A stretch of DNA of 64,000 nucleotides, taken from NCBI RefSeq assembly GCF_030540835.1, contig NZ_JAUOEK010000069.1:81132-145131 (forward strand), in the 5' to 3' direction. Position numbers and translations under genes: made by a program. The notes under the pieces are model-generated. The model was not told where the DNA came from. It ran no database searches and saw only the letters and a list, made by a program, of their open reading frames with translations. This stretch comes from Flavivirga aquimarina. GTDB lineage: Bacteria > Bacteroidota > Bacteroidia > Flavobacteriales > Flavobacteriaceae. Positions within the stretch are counted from its first letter, which is position 1. Each line of letters opens with the position of its first letter. This document shows, in pieces, positions 7,964-16,715 of the stretch.

Positions 7964-9844
7964 TTACCGTTTCAAAGTAAAATGCCCTGTTAGTTTTTGG
8001 TTATCAACAATAATAACATACCAATAGTCTCCAGTGGGTAATGGCTGACTATTAAAGGTTCCATTCCATGAAAAGGCGGAGTTTCTCGAGTTTTTAATAA
8101 GTTTTCCATAACGGTTAAAAATAGAGACATAAGATGTTGAGAAAAATTCAATGCCCTTTAAATCGAATAAATCATTATTACCGTCATTATTTGGAGTAAA
8201 GAATTTTGGAATATAGAAATGCAAATGTAGTGTAGTGATAAGTTCGTCACAATGCCGTTCTTTGGCATAAATGGTATATAAGCCACCATCAATATTAAAA
8301 AATGTATGGCTCGATTGAAATATATTACCATCGAGCGAATACATGAAATCTCCTGTATTTGATGTGGTAATAACGATATCGTTACCATCAGTTTCGACCA
8401 TTTCTATTATTGGATTGTCAATTTGCGATAAGGTAATTGTTTTTGTTATTGAGCAGGCTCCATTTGCAACTTCAACAGTATAGGTGCCGGGGCTGGTAAC
8501 ATTAATACTTTCTGAAACTTCCCCAGTATTCCATAGGTACGATGTTACTATATTTGAGTTTGCAACATTAGCATGAAGAGTTGTATCCGTATTTTCACAA
8601 AAGGAGAACGATTCATCTACAACCTCTGGAACTTCTAAATAATCTACCTGAAGTGGTGTTCTTGAAACCGATAAACATCCTGCAATAGTAGTTTCGGCTT
8701 CGGCATAATAAGTTCCAGAAACACCTCCCGGACTAAATGAATAGCTATTGGCTTGAAGAAGGTTTCCACCAACAAGAGCATCATACCAATTCACTATAAT
8801 CCCGTTAGGAACAGTTACAGTAAGTGGCGTGGTATCATTTTCACAAATATTTAAATTGCCATTGCTTACAGGTGCATCAGGTATTGGAATAACTCCAAAT
8901 TCAAATGTGTCTGATAGCGTATTACAAAACGGATTTGATAAATTAACAGCATCTTCGGCTATTTTTGCTCTATAAAAAATGGTATTGCTTAGTAAGGGCG
9001 TGGTATAGGTTTGATTTGTTTCTCCAGAAATATCAGTCCAATTAATGCCATCGGGACTTTCTTGCCATTGATAAAAATGGGTTGTAAAAATTGCAAAATC
9101 CGGAGTAGCAGTAAGTACTGTAGAATAAGGAGGGTTTCCATCGCAAATAAAAAATTCTGTATCATTTAGCGAATCGGTAATTGTAACAGTATCTCCACAA
9201 GATTTAAAAACGATATCATCTATAGCCAAATCATTTCCACAACCACCAGTACCATTATTTCGCATTTTTAGAATAACGGAGGTTTCACTTGGCGAAGTCT
9301 GAAATACTAAAGCATATTGTTGCCAATTTGGAGAGGTTGAACTAGGGATACTTCCTGTGCTTCCGCTTGCTAATAAATTAGTGTCTGTATTATCCCAAAT
9401 TTCGAATGTGACATTTATAGGTATTCCATTACCATTAGCACCACACCCTTGATGATTAAAAGGCAGTAGATTAACCATCCAAGAAGAGAACTCATAAGAA
9501 GTGTTTTCACAAAGGCCACTAATGGTTGTTCTGTAAAACTCTCCTGCTTGAGAGTCATTAGCGTTTATAATAAGCATTCTTCCATTAGTGTCACCGCTAG
9601 TATGGTCATCAATATCATACCAACCGAACCAATTAGTATTACTAGAAACATTATAAAATCCATCATCGGGTTGAGATGTACTATAAGTATATGTCGTTGT
9701 GCCTACAGGAAGTTGAGTTGTCGAACCAGCACCAAAAGTATCTGTAAATATAGGATCACCAGAGTTACCCGTACAAAAACTTAATTGAGCTTGTGTCTTT
9801 GATACAGAAAAAAGAAAAAATAATATGACGATATTTTTTTTAAT
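7964..9844 (-). CDS. Secreted adhesin-like protein, T9SS type B sorting domain
   Basis: The open frame extends beyond the first ATG (9577) to 9844, giving about 626 residues. Only the longer form has a signal peptide: a KKN start, the hydrophobic run IVILFFLFSV, then KTQAQ before the mature LSFCTG. No ATG, GTG or TTG precedes that peptide; the codon in the right place is ATT at 9844-9842. The N-terminal third of the mature protein looks like a jelly-roll/carbohydrate-binding-type beta domain (FWGWYDIDDH-like and NDLAIDDIVFKSCGD segments). Ig-like domains follow. The last 80 residues are a CHU_C / type B sorting domain (FFTPNNDGNNDLF, FNRYGK, PTGDYWY, GHFTLKR). It should be exported by the type IX system to the cell surface. 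The ligand is unknown. Confidence 0.85.
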   Translation of the reverse strand: MKKNIVILFFLFSVSKTQAQLSFCTGNSGDPIFTDTFGAGSTTQLPVGTTTYTYSTSQPDDGFYNVSSNTNWFGWYDIDDHTSGDTNGRMLIINANDSQAGEFYRTTISGLCENTSYEFSSWMVNLLPFNHQGCGANGNGIPINVTFEIWDNTDTNLLASGSTGSIPSSTSPNWQQYALVFQTSPSETSVILKMRNNGTGGCGNDLAIDDIVFKSCGDTVTITDSLNDTEFFICDGNPPYSTVLTATPDFAIFTTHFYQWQESPDGINWTDISGETNQTYTTPLLSNTIFYRAKIAEDAVNLSNPFCNTLSDTFEFGVIPIPDAPVSNGNLNICENDTTPLTVTVPNGIIVNWYDALVGGNLLQANSYSFSPGGVSGTYYAEAETTIAGCLSVSRTPLQVDYLEVPEVVDESFSFCENTDTTLHANVANSNIVTSYLWNTGEVSESINVTSPGTYTVEVANGACSITKTITLSQIDNPIIEMVETDGNDIVITTSNTGDFMYSLDGNIFQSSHTFFNIDGGLYTIYAKERHCDELITTLHLHFYIPKFFTPNNDGNNDLFDLKGIEFFSTSYVSIFNRYGKLIKNSRNSAFSWNGTFNSQPLPTGDYWYVIIVDNQKLTGHFTLKR

Positions 9845-10034
9845 GCCTTATAATTTTATTAATAGCTATATTAATAAAAAAAACAAAGTTTATGTATCGG
9901 CTTATAACTAAATGATATAACTTATGATTCATATTTATTCTTTTTCTTATTATACTTACTATTTATAAGAATTCAGTAATCATAAAATTAATATAAAATA
10001 CATCTAAAAAGTTTTGTTTACAGTATATATTTTA

Positions 10035-12386
10035 GTGAGGCGATTAGTAGACTACATAAAAAAGCATAAAATAAAATCGACAATTATTGTTGTACTTCTA
10101 ATTACCTATTATTTATGTTTACCAAAACAACTTTTTAAAGACCCAACAACAACAGTTATTACAAGTTCAAACAATGACTTATTAGGAGCTCAAATTGCTA
10201 AAGATGGTCAATGGCGGTTTCCACAAAATGATAGTATTCCTGAAAAATTTAAAACCTGCATCGTACAATTTGAAGATGAATATTTTTATAAACACCCCGG
10301 CTTTAATCCAGTATCCATTTTTAAAGCCTTAAGAGATAATCTAAAATCTGGAACCGTAAAACGAGGCGGAAGCACCATTACCCAACAAGTAATTCGACTA
10401 TCCAGAAAAGGGCAATCCAGAACCTATTTAGAAAAATTAAAAGAAATTATTCTCGCAACGCGATTGGAGTGTCGTGAGTCAAAAAATAAAATATTATCCT
10501 ATTATAGTAGTCATGCTCCTTTTGGAGGAAATGTAGTTGGATTAGATGCTGCCTCATGGCGTTATTTTAACAGAAACGCTAATCAATTGTCCTGGGCAGA
10601 GAGTGCTACACTTGCTGTTTTACCCAATGCTCCAAGTTTAATTTATCCCGGAAAAAATCAGGAAAAACTTTTGAAAAAGCGAGACAGGCTTTTAAAAAAA
10701 CTTTTAGGGAATGATATTATTGATTCATTAACCTATCAATTGTCAATAGCCGAAGGGTTGCCACAAAAACCGTATCCGTTACCACAAATAGCCCCTCATT
10801 TATTACAAAAAGTGTCGCAAACTAATTATGGAAAACACATAAAAACTACTATTGATATAAAGCTTCAACAACGGGTTAACTATATTATAAAAAATCATTA
10901 CAATCAGTTAAGTCAGAATGAAATTTATAATGCAGCCGTATTGGTTTTAGATGTAAAAACCAGACAGATTTTAACTTATGTGGGCAATACGCCAACAGAT
11001 AAAGCGCATCAAAAAGATGTTGATATTATTGATAAACCAAGAAGCACAGGCAGTATTTTAAAACCTTTTTTATACGCTGCGATGTTAGATGCTGGAGATT
11101 TGCTGCCTAATACTCTGGTAGCCGATGTCCCTACCCAGTTTGGAAGTTATAATCCTGAAAATTATAATAAGACCTACGACGGTGCTGTTCCTGCGAGTAG
11201 AGCCTTATCACGTTCTTTAAATGTACCAGCCGTAAGAATGCTTCAAGAATTTGGTTTAGATCGATTTCACCATTATTTAAAAGCATTGCAGTTAAAAGAC
11301 TTAAAATACAATGCCAACCATTACGGACTATCACTTATTCTGGGAGGAGCAGAAAGTAACCTTTGGGATTTATGCAAAAGTTATGCAGCACTATCTTCAA
11401 CTTTAAATCATTTTTCGGAAACCTCAAGCGAATACTTTACTAATGAGTTTTGCGAACCTACATTCTTTGCTTCAGAAAATATAGATTTTGGAAAAAAAAC
11501 ATTAGAGAAAACTCTTCTTGATGCGGGGTCTATTTATTTAACTTACGAAAGTTTAAAAGAAGTAAATAGGCCCGAAAGCGACGAAAGTTGGGAGTTTTTT
11601 GATGGCTCTAAACAGATAGCCTGGAAAACAGGTACTAGTTTTGGGTTTCGGGACGCTTGGGCTATTGGTACGACTAAAGATTATGTGGTTGGGGTTTGGG
11701 TTGGAAATGCCGATGGAGAAGGGCGACCTGGTTTGGTTGGTGTGCAAACAGCAGCTCCTATTTTATTTGATGTATTCGATTTATTACCAAATAGTGACTG
11801 GTTTTCAAAGCCTTTTGACGACATGCAAAAAATAGATATTTGTAAACAAAGTGGACATAGGGCTTCTCATAATTGCCATGAAGTTGAACAAAAATTTATT
11901 CAGGTAAGTGGTATAAAAACTAAGCCCTGTCCATATCATGTATTAATCCATGTGGACAAGAATGAATCGTTTCAAGTAAATACGTCTTGCGAAGATTTGG
12001 GTGATATTATTCACAAACCTTGGTTTGTTTTGCCTCCTTTAATGGCCTATTATTACAAAACTAAAAATCCGTTTTACAAACCACTCCCTAAATTTAGAAG
12101 CGATTGCATAGGAACACAAGCGGTTTCAATGGAATTTATTTATCCAAAAGAAAATAACACTATTTTTTTACCAAAAGATTTTGATGGAAAAACAAATGAC
12201 CTTGTTTTAAAAATAGCACATTCTAAACCCGAAAGTAATTTGTTTTGGTATGTTGATGCCACTTTTATTGGAAGCACTAAAGACATTCATGATATGGCAA
12301 TAATACCTAAACAAGGTGAGCATATAATTACTGTTGTGGATGAATTTGGAAATGAGGCAAAACGGAAAATTACGATTTCGGAATAA
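10035..12386 (+). CDS. pbpC: Penicillin-binding protein 1C
   Basis: This is a bifunctional class A penicillin-binding protein of the 1C type, about 783 residues from the GTG at 10035. That start gives a protein beginning RRLVDYIKKHKIK, a good cytoplasmic tail before the single membrane anchor TIIVVLLITYYLCL. A TTG at 10014 would add seven residues. The glycosyltransferase domain has EDEYFYKHPG and RGGSTITQQV. The transpeptidase domain has SILK (active Ser about 340), SLN (SRSLNVP) and KTGTS (about 531). A C-terminal PBP1C domain with several cysteines follows. It polymerises and cross-links peptidoglycan in the periplasm. It is convergent with the next gene with only one base between stop codons. 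Confidence 0.95.
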   Translation: MRRLVDYIKKHKIKSTIIVVLLITYYLCLPKQLFKDPTTTVITSSNNDLLGAQIAKDGQWRFPQNDSIPEKFKTCIVQFEDEYFYKHPGFNPVSIFKALRDNLKSGTVKRGGSTITQQVIRLSRKGQSRTYLEKLKEIILATRLECRESKNKILSYYSSHAPFGGNVVGLDAASWRYFNRNANQLSWAESATLAVLPNAPSLIYPGKNQEKLLKKRDRLLKKLLGNDIIDSLTYQLSIAEGLPQKPYPLPQIAPHLLQKVSQTNYGKHIKTTIDIKLQQRVNYIIKNHYNQLSQNEIYNAAVLVLDVKTRQILTYVGNTPTDKAHQKDVDIIDKPRSTGSILKPFLYAAMLDAGDLLPNTLVADVPTQFGSYNPENYNKTYDGAVPASRALSRSLNVPAVRMLQEFGLDRFHHYLKALQLKDLKYNANHYGLSLILGGAESNLWDLCKSYAALSSTLNHFSETSSEYFTNEFCEPTFFASENIDFGKKTLEKTLLDAGSIYLTYESLKEVNRPESDESWEFFDGSKQIAWKTGTSFGFRDAWAIGTTKDYVVGVWVGNADGEGRPGLVGVQTAAPILFDVFDLLPNSDWFSKPFDDMQKIDICKQSGHRASHNCHEVEQKFIQVSGIKTKPCPYHVLIHVDKNESFQVNTSCEDLGDIIHKPWFVLPPLMAYYYKTKNPFYKPLPKFRSDCIGTQAVSMEFIYPKENNTIFLPKDFDGKTNDLVLKIAHSKPESNLFWYVDATFIGSTKDIHDMAIIPKQGEHIITVVDEFGNEAKRKITISE

Positions 12387-12387
12387 A

Positions 12388-13266
12388 TTATTGTCTTATA
12401 AACGTTTTTAGCATACTATGATCGCTTTTAAAAGTAGCTACTTTTTTAGTTTTAAGAACTTCCAAATCTTTAGACACCCAGATATGATCTAAAGATAGTA
12501 GAGGGATATTCCAAAACCAGGTTTCTCTAAAGCCATTGCCTTTTTTAGAAAAAGCATGATTAAAATCGGTTTTAAAATGCTTTAGATGTTTAGACTCGTA
12601 CGGTACATTGAAATCGCCTAAAACGATAGTATTTTCTTTATTAACAATTAAAGAATCTACAAAAGCAAATTCCCATTCTCTAGGCACATCGGGGCTCCCT
12701 TGAACATCTACAGCATAGAAATTAATATTTGCTATTTTAAAATTAACGATGGTTGAATGGTACTTGGATGTTTCTTTTTTTTCGATTTGAAATGGAGTCT
12801 TAGAAAAAATGCCAATTTCTTCTTTTTCAAACCAAACCATATAATATTCCGGATATTTTAACTTATCCTCTTTGAGTTTCTTTGCTTGATATTCGGCTAA
12901 AACCATAACATCAGGAATGTGATTGTTTAATTTAAAAGCGTCTTGAAAACCCCTTTCTCGTGATGCATTCCAAAATACAATTTCTAAATCATTTTCGTTA
13001 ATGGTTTTTGGAATATGTATTTTAAAACTTCTGCATAACCAAATAGTTAGCAATAAGGCAGCCAGTAGTAAATGATACTTTCTAAGCCTTCTACCAATAA
13101 AAACAGAAAGTATTAAAATAATGACAATAATGATAGGTAACGGAAATGTATAAAAGAACAAAGACGCCTTATAGCTACTTTCTTTTAAGATAAAGTGAAT
13201 AGCTAATAATGCTATAATAATAACAACATTTATTAGATAAAAAAGGGGCTTAAAAAACTTTAACAT
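12388..13266 (-). CDS. Membrane-anchored endonuclease/exonuclease/phosphatase family protein
   Basis: This 292-residue protein has three N-terminal membrane helices (about 8-27, 36-57, 63-80) followed by an EEP-fold domain on the outer face of the membrane. Conserved elements are FWNAS (Asn), VLAEYQ (Glu), VLGDFNVP (Asp/Asn), SLDHIWVS (Asp-His) and KSDHSML, the metal-binding and catalytic set of the DNase I/phosphodiesterase superfamily. The substrate could be a nucleic acid, phospholipid head group or other phosphodiester; sequence alone does not decide. It is the last gene of a three-gene minus-strand run, starting one base after the preceding stop codon. Confidence 0.85.
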   Translation of the reverse strand: MLKFFKPLFYLINVVIIIALLAIHFILKESSYKASLFFYTFPLPIIIVIILILSVFIGRRLRKYHLLLAALLLTIWLCRSFKIHIPKTINENDLEIVFWNASRERGFQDAFKLNNHIPDVMVLAEYQAKKLKEDKLKYPEYYMVWFEKEEIGIFSKTPFQIEKKETSKYHSTIVNFKIANINFYAVDVQGSPDVPREWEFAFVDSLIVNKENTIVLGDFNVPYESKHLKHFKTDFNHAFSKKGNGFRETWFWNIPLLSLDHIWVSKDLEVLKTKKVATFKSDHSMLKTFIRQ

Positions 13267-13809
13267 TTATCGTAGAGGAAAGCCTTTTGCAGCCCACCAG
13301 GGATGAATTTCAATTTCTAATCGTTCAGCTTTAACCATTGGGTCTGCATTAGCCAAACTATCTGCCATTTTTAATGTAGGTACATTATAAATAGTAATTC
13401 CGCGAATATCACCATCATCACCAAATGGACCGGAAATATCGGCATATCCTAATTCGTACATTTTACTTAAATGTTCTAAATGTTCTTTTTGTAATAAGGC
13501 TGCTTCCTCTTCGTTTTGACCTCTAATAGGTCCCGTTTTTAAAAATGCCATAAAATATTGCTGCATAATAACGGTATCCTGAGTTTTTTCATCAACATAA
13601 TCAAAAACCTTAAAACCTTTTGCAGTAAGTTCTTCTTTAATTTGCTTTATTGATTTAACAGGCTCTTCAATAATTTCGGGAATAGTATCAGTAACGGTTT
13701 CAGTGACTTCTTCAATGTTCTCTTTTAAGTCCGAAATAGAGGCTTTAGTTTCTTCTTTACACGAAAAGAAAACCGATACAAGTAATAATGCTATAAGTAG
13801 TTTTTTCAT
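13267..13809 (-). CDS. YCII-related domain lipoprotein
   Basis: This is a 180-residue lipoprotein (signal peptide ending FFSC, Cys17). A Glu-rich linker (about 25-60) leads to a YCII/YciI-like ferredoxin-fold domain in the C-terminal 100 residues: MAFLKTGP, the His-containing KEHLEHLSKMYELGY, SGPFGDDGDIRGITIY and the terminal NADPMVKAERLEIEIHPWW. The DP and His residues are those usually conserved in YCII proteins, whose roles are poorly known. It lies between the CYTH and EEP genes with 19 and 0 bases between, so co-transcription is likely. Confidence 0.8.
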   Translation of the reverse strand: MKKLLIALLLVSVFFSCKEETKASISDLKENIEEVTETVTDTIPEIIEEPVKSIKQIKEELTAKGFKVFDYVDEKTQDTVIMQQYFMAFLKTGPIRGQNEEEAALLQKEHLEHLSKMYELGYADISGPFGDDGDIRGITIYNVPTLKMADSLANADPMVKAERLEIEIHPWWAAKGFPLR

Positions 13810-13828
13810 CTGTTTAGGTTTATGCTTT

Positions 13829-14302
13829 TTAGTGTTTCCATGTACTAAAAGGCTGTTTGCTTAATTGTGAATTATAATATTTTATGTTTCCTGTAACTTC
13901 TTCTCCTAACCAATGAGGTTTCTCAAAAGCCTCATTTTCATTATCCAATTCAATTTCGGCAAGTATCAACCCTTCGTTATCACCAAAAAATTCATCTACT
14001 TCAAAAGTATGATTTTTTATTCTGACCTCATAGCGCATTTTTTCAATAACGCCTGATTCACATAGCTTTAATAGCGACTCGGCTTCTTTAACATTAATTT
14101 CCTTTTCCCATTCAAAACGTGATAATCCATTACTCGAAGATAGTCCTTTAACAGTTATATATCCTACGTCCCCTTTAAGTCTAATCCGAACAGTTCTTTC
14201 TTTATGCGTATTTAAAAATCCTTGAATAATTCTGGTACCTTTATAAGATGCTTCTTTATAAGCATTAGAATTCACTAAAAATTTGCGTTCTATTTCAACC
14301 AT
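13829..14302 (-). CDS. CYTH domain protein (triphosphate tunnel metalloenzyme)
   Basis: This 157-residue, single-domain CYTH protein has the hallmark ExExK motif as EIERKF at residues 3-8. It also has TVRIRLKG and YITVKG strands with the alternating basic residues of the triphosphate tunnel, then RYEVRI, FEVDEFFG and AEIELDNENE with the acidic metal-binding residues. Small bacterial relatives hydrolyse inorganic triphosphate or similar polyphosphates in the cytoplasm. It is the first gene of a minus-strand set with a YCII lipoprotein and an EEP-family protein. The upstream region to dinB is 114 bases and holds divergent promoters. Confidence 0.88.
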   Translation of the reverse strand: MVEIERKFLVNSNAYKEASYKGTRIIQGFLNTHKERTVRIRLKGDVGYITVKGLSSSNGLSRFEWEKEINVKEAESLLKLCESGVIEKMRYEVRIKNHTFEVDEFFGDNEGLILAEIELDNENEAFEKPHWLGEEVTGNIKYYNSQLSKQPFSTWKH

Positions 14303-14416
14303 ATTTACCAGTAATAATCAATATTTAAAATACCAAAATTTAAAAAGTAACATATCTTAAAGTTTGGTTTTTATAATTTGAAATTTTAGTATTCAAAATT
14401 AGTATAATTTTGTTGT

Positions 14417-15514
14417 ATGTCTAACGATTTACCAATACGAAAAATTATCCATATAGATATGGATGCTTTTTATGCTTCAGTTGAGCAACTGGATAATCCC
14501 GATTTAAGAGGGAAACCCATTGCTGTAGGCGGTGGTGGTAAACGAGGTGTTGTAAGTGCAGCCAGTTACGAAGCTAGAAAATTTGGAGTAAAAAGTGCCA
14601 TGGCTGGAAACTTAGCAGCTAAATTATGTCCACATATTATCTTTGTAAGAGCTAATTTTGAACGTTATTCTGAAATCTCTAAAAAGATAAGAACCATTTT
14701 TTTTGAATACACAGATTTGGTAGAACCCCTTTCGCTTGATGAAGCGTATCTGGATGTTACTCAAAATAAAAAAGGCAACCCAAGTGCATCGCTGATAGCT
14801 AAAGAAATTCGAGAACGAATCTATAACGAAGTTGGATTAACAGCATCAGCAGGAATTTCTATAAATAAATTTATTGCCAAAGTAGCGAGCGATTATAATA
14901 AACCCAATGGGCAAAAAACGGTAAACCCGGAAGAAGTAATTGAGTTTTTAGAAAAATTAGATATTAGAAAGTTTTATGGCGTGGGAAAAGTAACGGCTGA
15001 AAAGATGTATCAGAAAGGCATTTTTACCGGATGGGATTTAAAACAAAAAACACTTGAGTATTTAGATACTAATTTCGGGAAGTCCGGAAGGTATTATTAT
15101 TACACCGTTAGAGGGGTTCACAATAGTGAAGTAAAACCAAATAGGATAAGAAAATCATTAGCGGCCGAACGAACATTTAGAGAAAATTTATCCAGCGAAG
15201 TGTTTATGCTTGAAAAATTGGAACATATAGCAGAAGAAGTTTCAAGGCGATTAAACAAAAGTAAAGTGGCAGGAAAAACGGTGACTTTAAAAATTAAATA
15301 CAGTGATTTTACTTTGCAAACCAGAAGCAAGACTTTACAATATTTTATAAGTGATAAAAGCGTTATTTTGGATACAGCAAAAGATTTATTGTATCAGGAA
15401 AAGTTAAGCAATTCGGTACGTTTATTAGGCATTTCTTTGTCTAACCTAAATACTGAGGCCAAGAAAAAACCAGAGCAAAAAAGTGTGAGTGTTCAATTAA
15501 AGTTTGACTTTTAG
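14417..15514 (+). CDS. dinB: DNA polymerase IV (Y family)
   Basis: This is a 365-residue Y-family translesion polymerase. The catalytic segments are HIDMDAFYASVEQ (residues 12-24, metal ligands Asp14 and Asp16) and PLSLDEAYLDV (about 110-120, metal ligands Asp and Glu). The SYEARKFGVKS and TASAGISINKFIAKVASD motifs are present, as are the helix-hairpin-helix thumb (KFYGVGKVTAEKM) and a little-finger domain. It ends in VSVQLKFDF, where the sequence QLKFDF resembles the usual beta-clamp-binding peptide. It copies past DNA damage with low fidelity. A TAATTTTG box (14405-14412) just upstream fits the Bacteroidetes -7 element. Confidence 0.95.
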   Translation: MSNDLPIRKIIHIDMDAFYASVEQLDNPDLRGKPIAVGGGGKRGVVSAASYEARKFGVKSAMAGNLAAKLCPHIIFVRANFERYSEISKKIRTIFFEYTDLVEPLSLDEAYLDVTQNKKGNPSASLIAKEIRERIYNEVGLTASAGISINKFIAKVASDYNKPNGQKTVNPEEVIEFLEKLDIRKFYGVGKVTAEKMYQKGIFTGWDLKQKTLEYLDTNFGKSGRYYYYTVRGVHNSEVKPNRIRKSLAAERTFRENLSSEVFMLEKLEHIAEEVSRRLNKSKVAGKTVTLKIKYSDFTLQTRSKTLQYFISDKSVILDTAKDLLYQEKLSNSVRLLGISLSNLNTEAKKKPEQKSVSVQLKFDF

Positions 15515-15649
15515 GCAGATTTGCAAAAGCTTAAAAATACCCCAATTAAAATATAAGATAAACTATTTCCGTTTTTAAAGGTCTAATTAAAAATGCTATT
15601 GTTTAAACTGTATTTACTACAAATACATTAGTCTGTATTAACCAAGATT

Positions 15650-16216
15650 TTGATAGACGAGTCTGTTTTTTTAAAAGAATTAACCAGTACCAAGCATAAA
15701 GAAAAAGCATTTGCAAAATTGCTGGACCTTTATCAAGAGCGCTTATATTGGCATATTCGTAAACTGGTCATTACACATGAGAATGCAAATGATGTACTTC
15801 AAAACACGTTTTTAAGAATTTACAAAAGCTTACCTAATTTTAAACAAAAAAGCTCTTTACATACCTGGATGTATAAAATTGCTTATAACGAATGCCTTCG
15901 CTTTATAGAAAAAAACAAGAAAAGACAAAATGTTTCAATTGACGATGTTAATAATAGTTATCTGGACAATTTAACAAGTGATACTTTTTTTGATAGTAAT
16001 GAAACACAATTAAAATTGCACCGTATTTTATCCGAACTTCCCGAAAGGCAAAGACTAATATTTCAAATGAAGTATTTTGACGATTTAAAATTTAGAGAAA
16101 TAGCCGATATATTGGGCGTGAAAGAAGGGACTTTAAAATCATCCTATTACAATTCGGTTAAACATATTGAAAAAAATATACTTTCTGTTCAACTTTTAAC
16201 AAAAACCCAGGTCTAA
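15650..16216 (+). CDS. ECF-type RNA polymerase sigma factor
   Basis: This 188-residue sigma-70-family protein has only regions 2 and 4. Region 2 covers about 20-85 (LYQERLYWHIRKL, NDVLQNTFLRIYKSLPNF, HTWMYKIAYNECLRF). Region 4 covers about 125-175 (LPERQRLIFQMKYFDDLKFREIA, GVKEGTLKSSYYNSVKHI), the helix-turn-helix that reads the -35 box. Translation appears to start at TTG (15650); no ATG fits the N-terminus. The next genes, nine bases downstream and beyond, encode a single-pass membrane protein, a lipoprotein and an LTxxQ-type periplasmic protein. That order suggests a sigma factor held by a membrane partner and released by an envelope signal. Confidence 0.93.
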   Translation: MIDESVFLKELTSTKHKEKAFAKLLDLYQERLYWHIRKLVITHENANDVLQNTFLRIYKSLPNFKQKSSLHTWMYKIAYNECLRFIEKNKKRQNVSIDDVNNSYLDNLTSDTFFDSNETQLKLHRILSELPERQRLIFQMKYFDDLKFREIADILGVKEGTLKSSYYNSVKHIEKNILSVQLLTKTQV

Positions 16217-16225
16217 AAATAAGCG

Positions 16226-16699
16226 ATGAATACAAAGGACAATAATATAACACCTCAAAAGCAACCAAACAATCAAAATTTGTTCGATAAGAACATGCGA
16301 GAATTGCATAGCAAAGAATTAGGGTTTGGTGTTCCGGAAAATTATTTTTCAAAATCCAAGCAAGAAATTTTATCTAAAGTTTCAGGTAAAAAGAAACAAG
16401 AAAAACCAAGCTTCTTTTTAAAAAAATCGTTTGTTTGGTATGCAGCAGCATCCATTATATTATTAATAACTATCACATTAGTTAAACCAGATCGAGGTTT
16501 GCCGATTGATGATATCCAAACAATTGTTTTAGATACGATTAAACAATTAGATGTAGAAACATTTGATAATGAAACCGATGTATTATCAGAAACTGATATT
16601 TTAATTACATCTCTTTTTGTAGAAGAAAATAACATTGATGAGTTTATAGATAACTATGTTTTAGAAGAAGCTTTAGTTGATGAAGCTTTACAATACTAA
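16226..16699 (+). CDS. Single-pass membrane protein, probable anti-sigma factor
   Basis: This 157-residue protein is not assigned to a family by its sequence. A cytoplasmic N-terminal part of about 65 residues (including LGFGVPENYFSKSKQEIL) is followed by one membrane helix (SFVWYAAASIILLITITLV) and an acidic C-terminal part outside the membrane. The PENYF segment and this topology are common in small proteins encoded directly after ECF sigma genes in Flavobacteriia, where they are thought to act as anti-sigma factors. The gene begins nine bases after the sigma-factor stop codon, which supports that role. No zinc-binding HxxxCxxC motif is present. Confidence 0.75.
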   Translation: MNTKDNNITPQKQPNNQNLFDKNMRELHSKELGFGVPENYFSKSKQEILSKVSGKKKQEKPSFFLKKSFVWYAAASIILLITITLVKPDRGLPIDDIQTIVLDTIKQLDVETFDNETDVLSETDILITSLFVEENNIDEFIDNYVLEEALVDEALQY

Positions 16700-16715
16700 T
16701 TTTAAACCTCTTATT

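Noticed and set aside
16677..16715. Upstream start for the lipoprotein gene of the ECF sigma locus
   Set aside because: It would put 13 residues before a complete lipoprotein signal peptide and overlap the preceding gene; the ATG at 16716 fits better.
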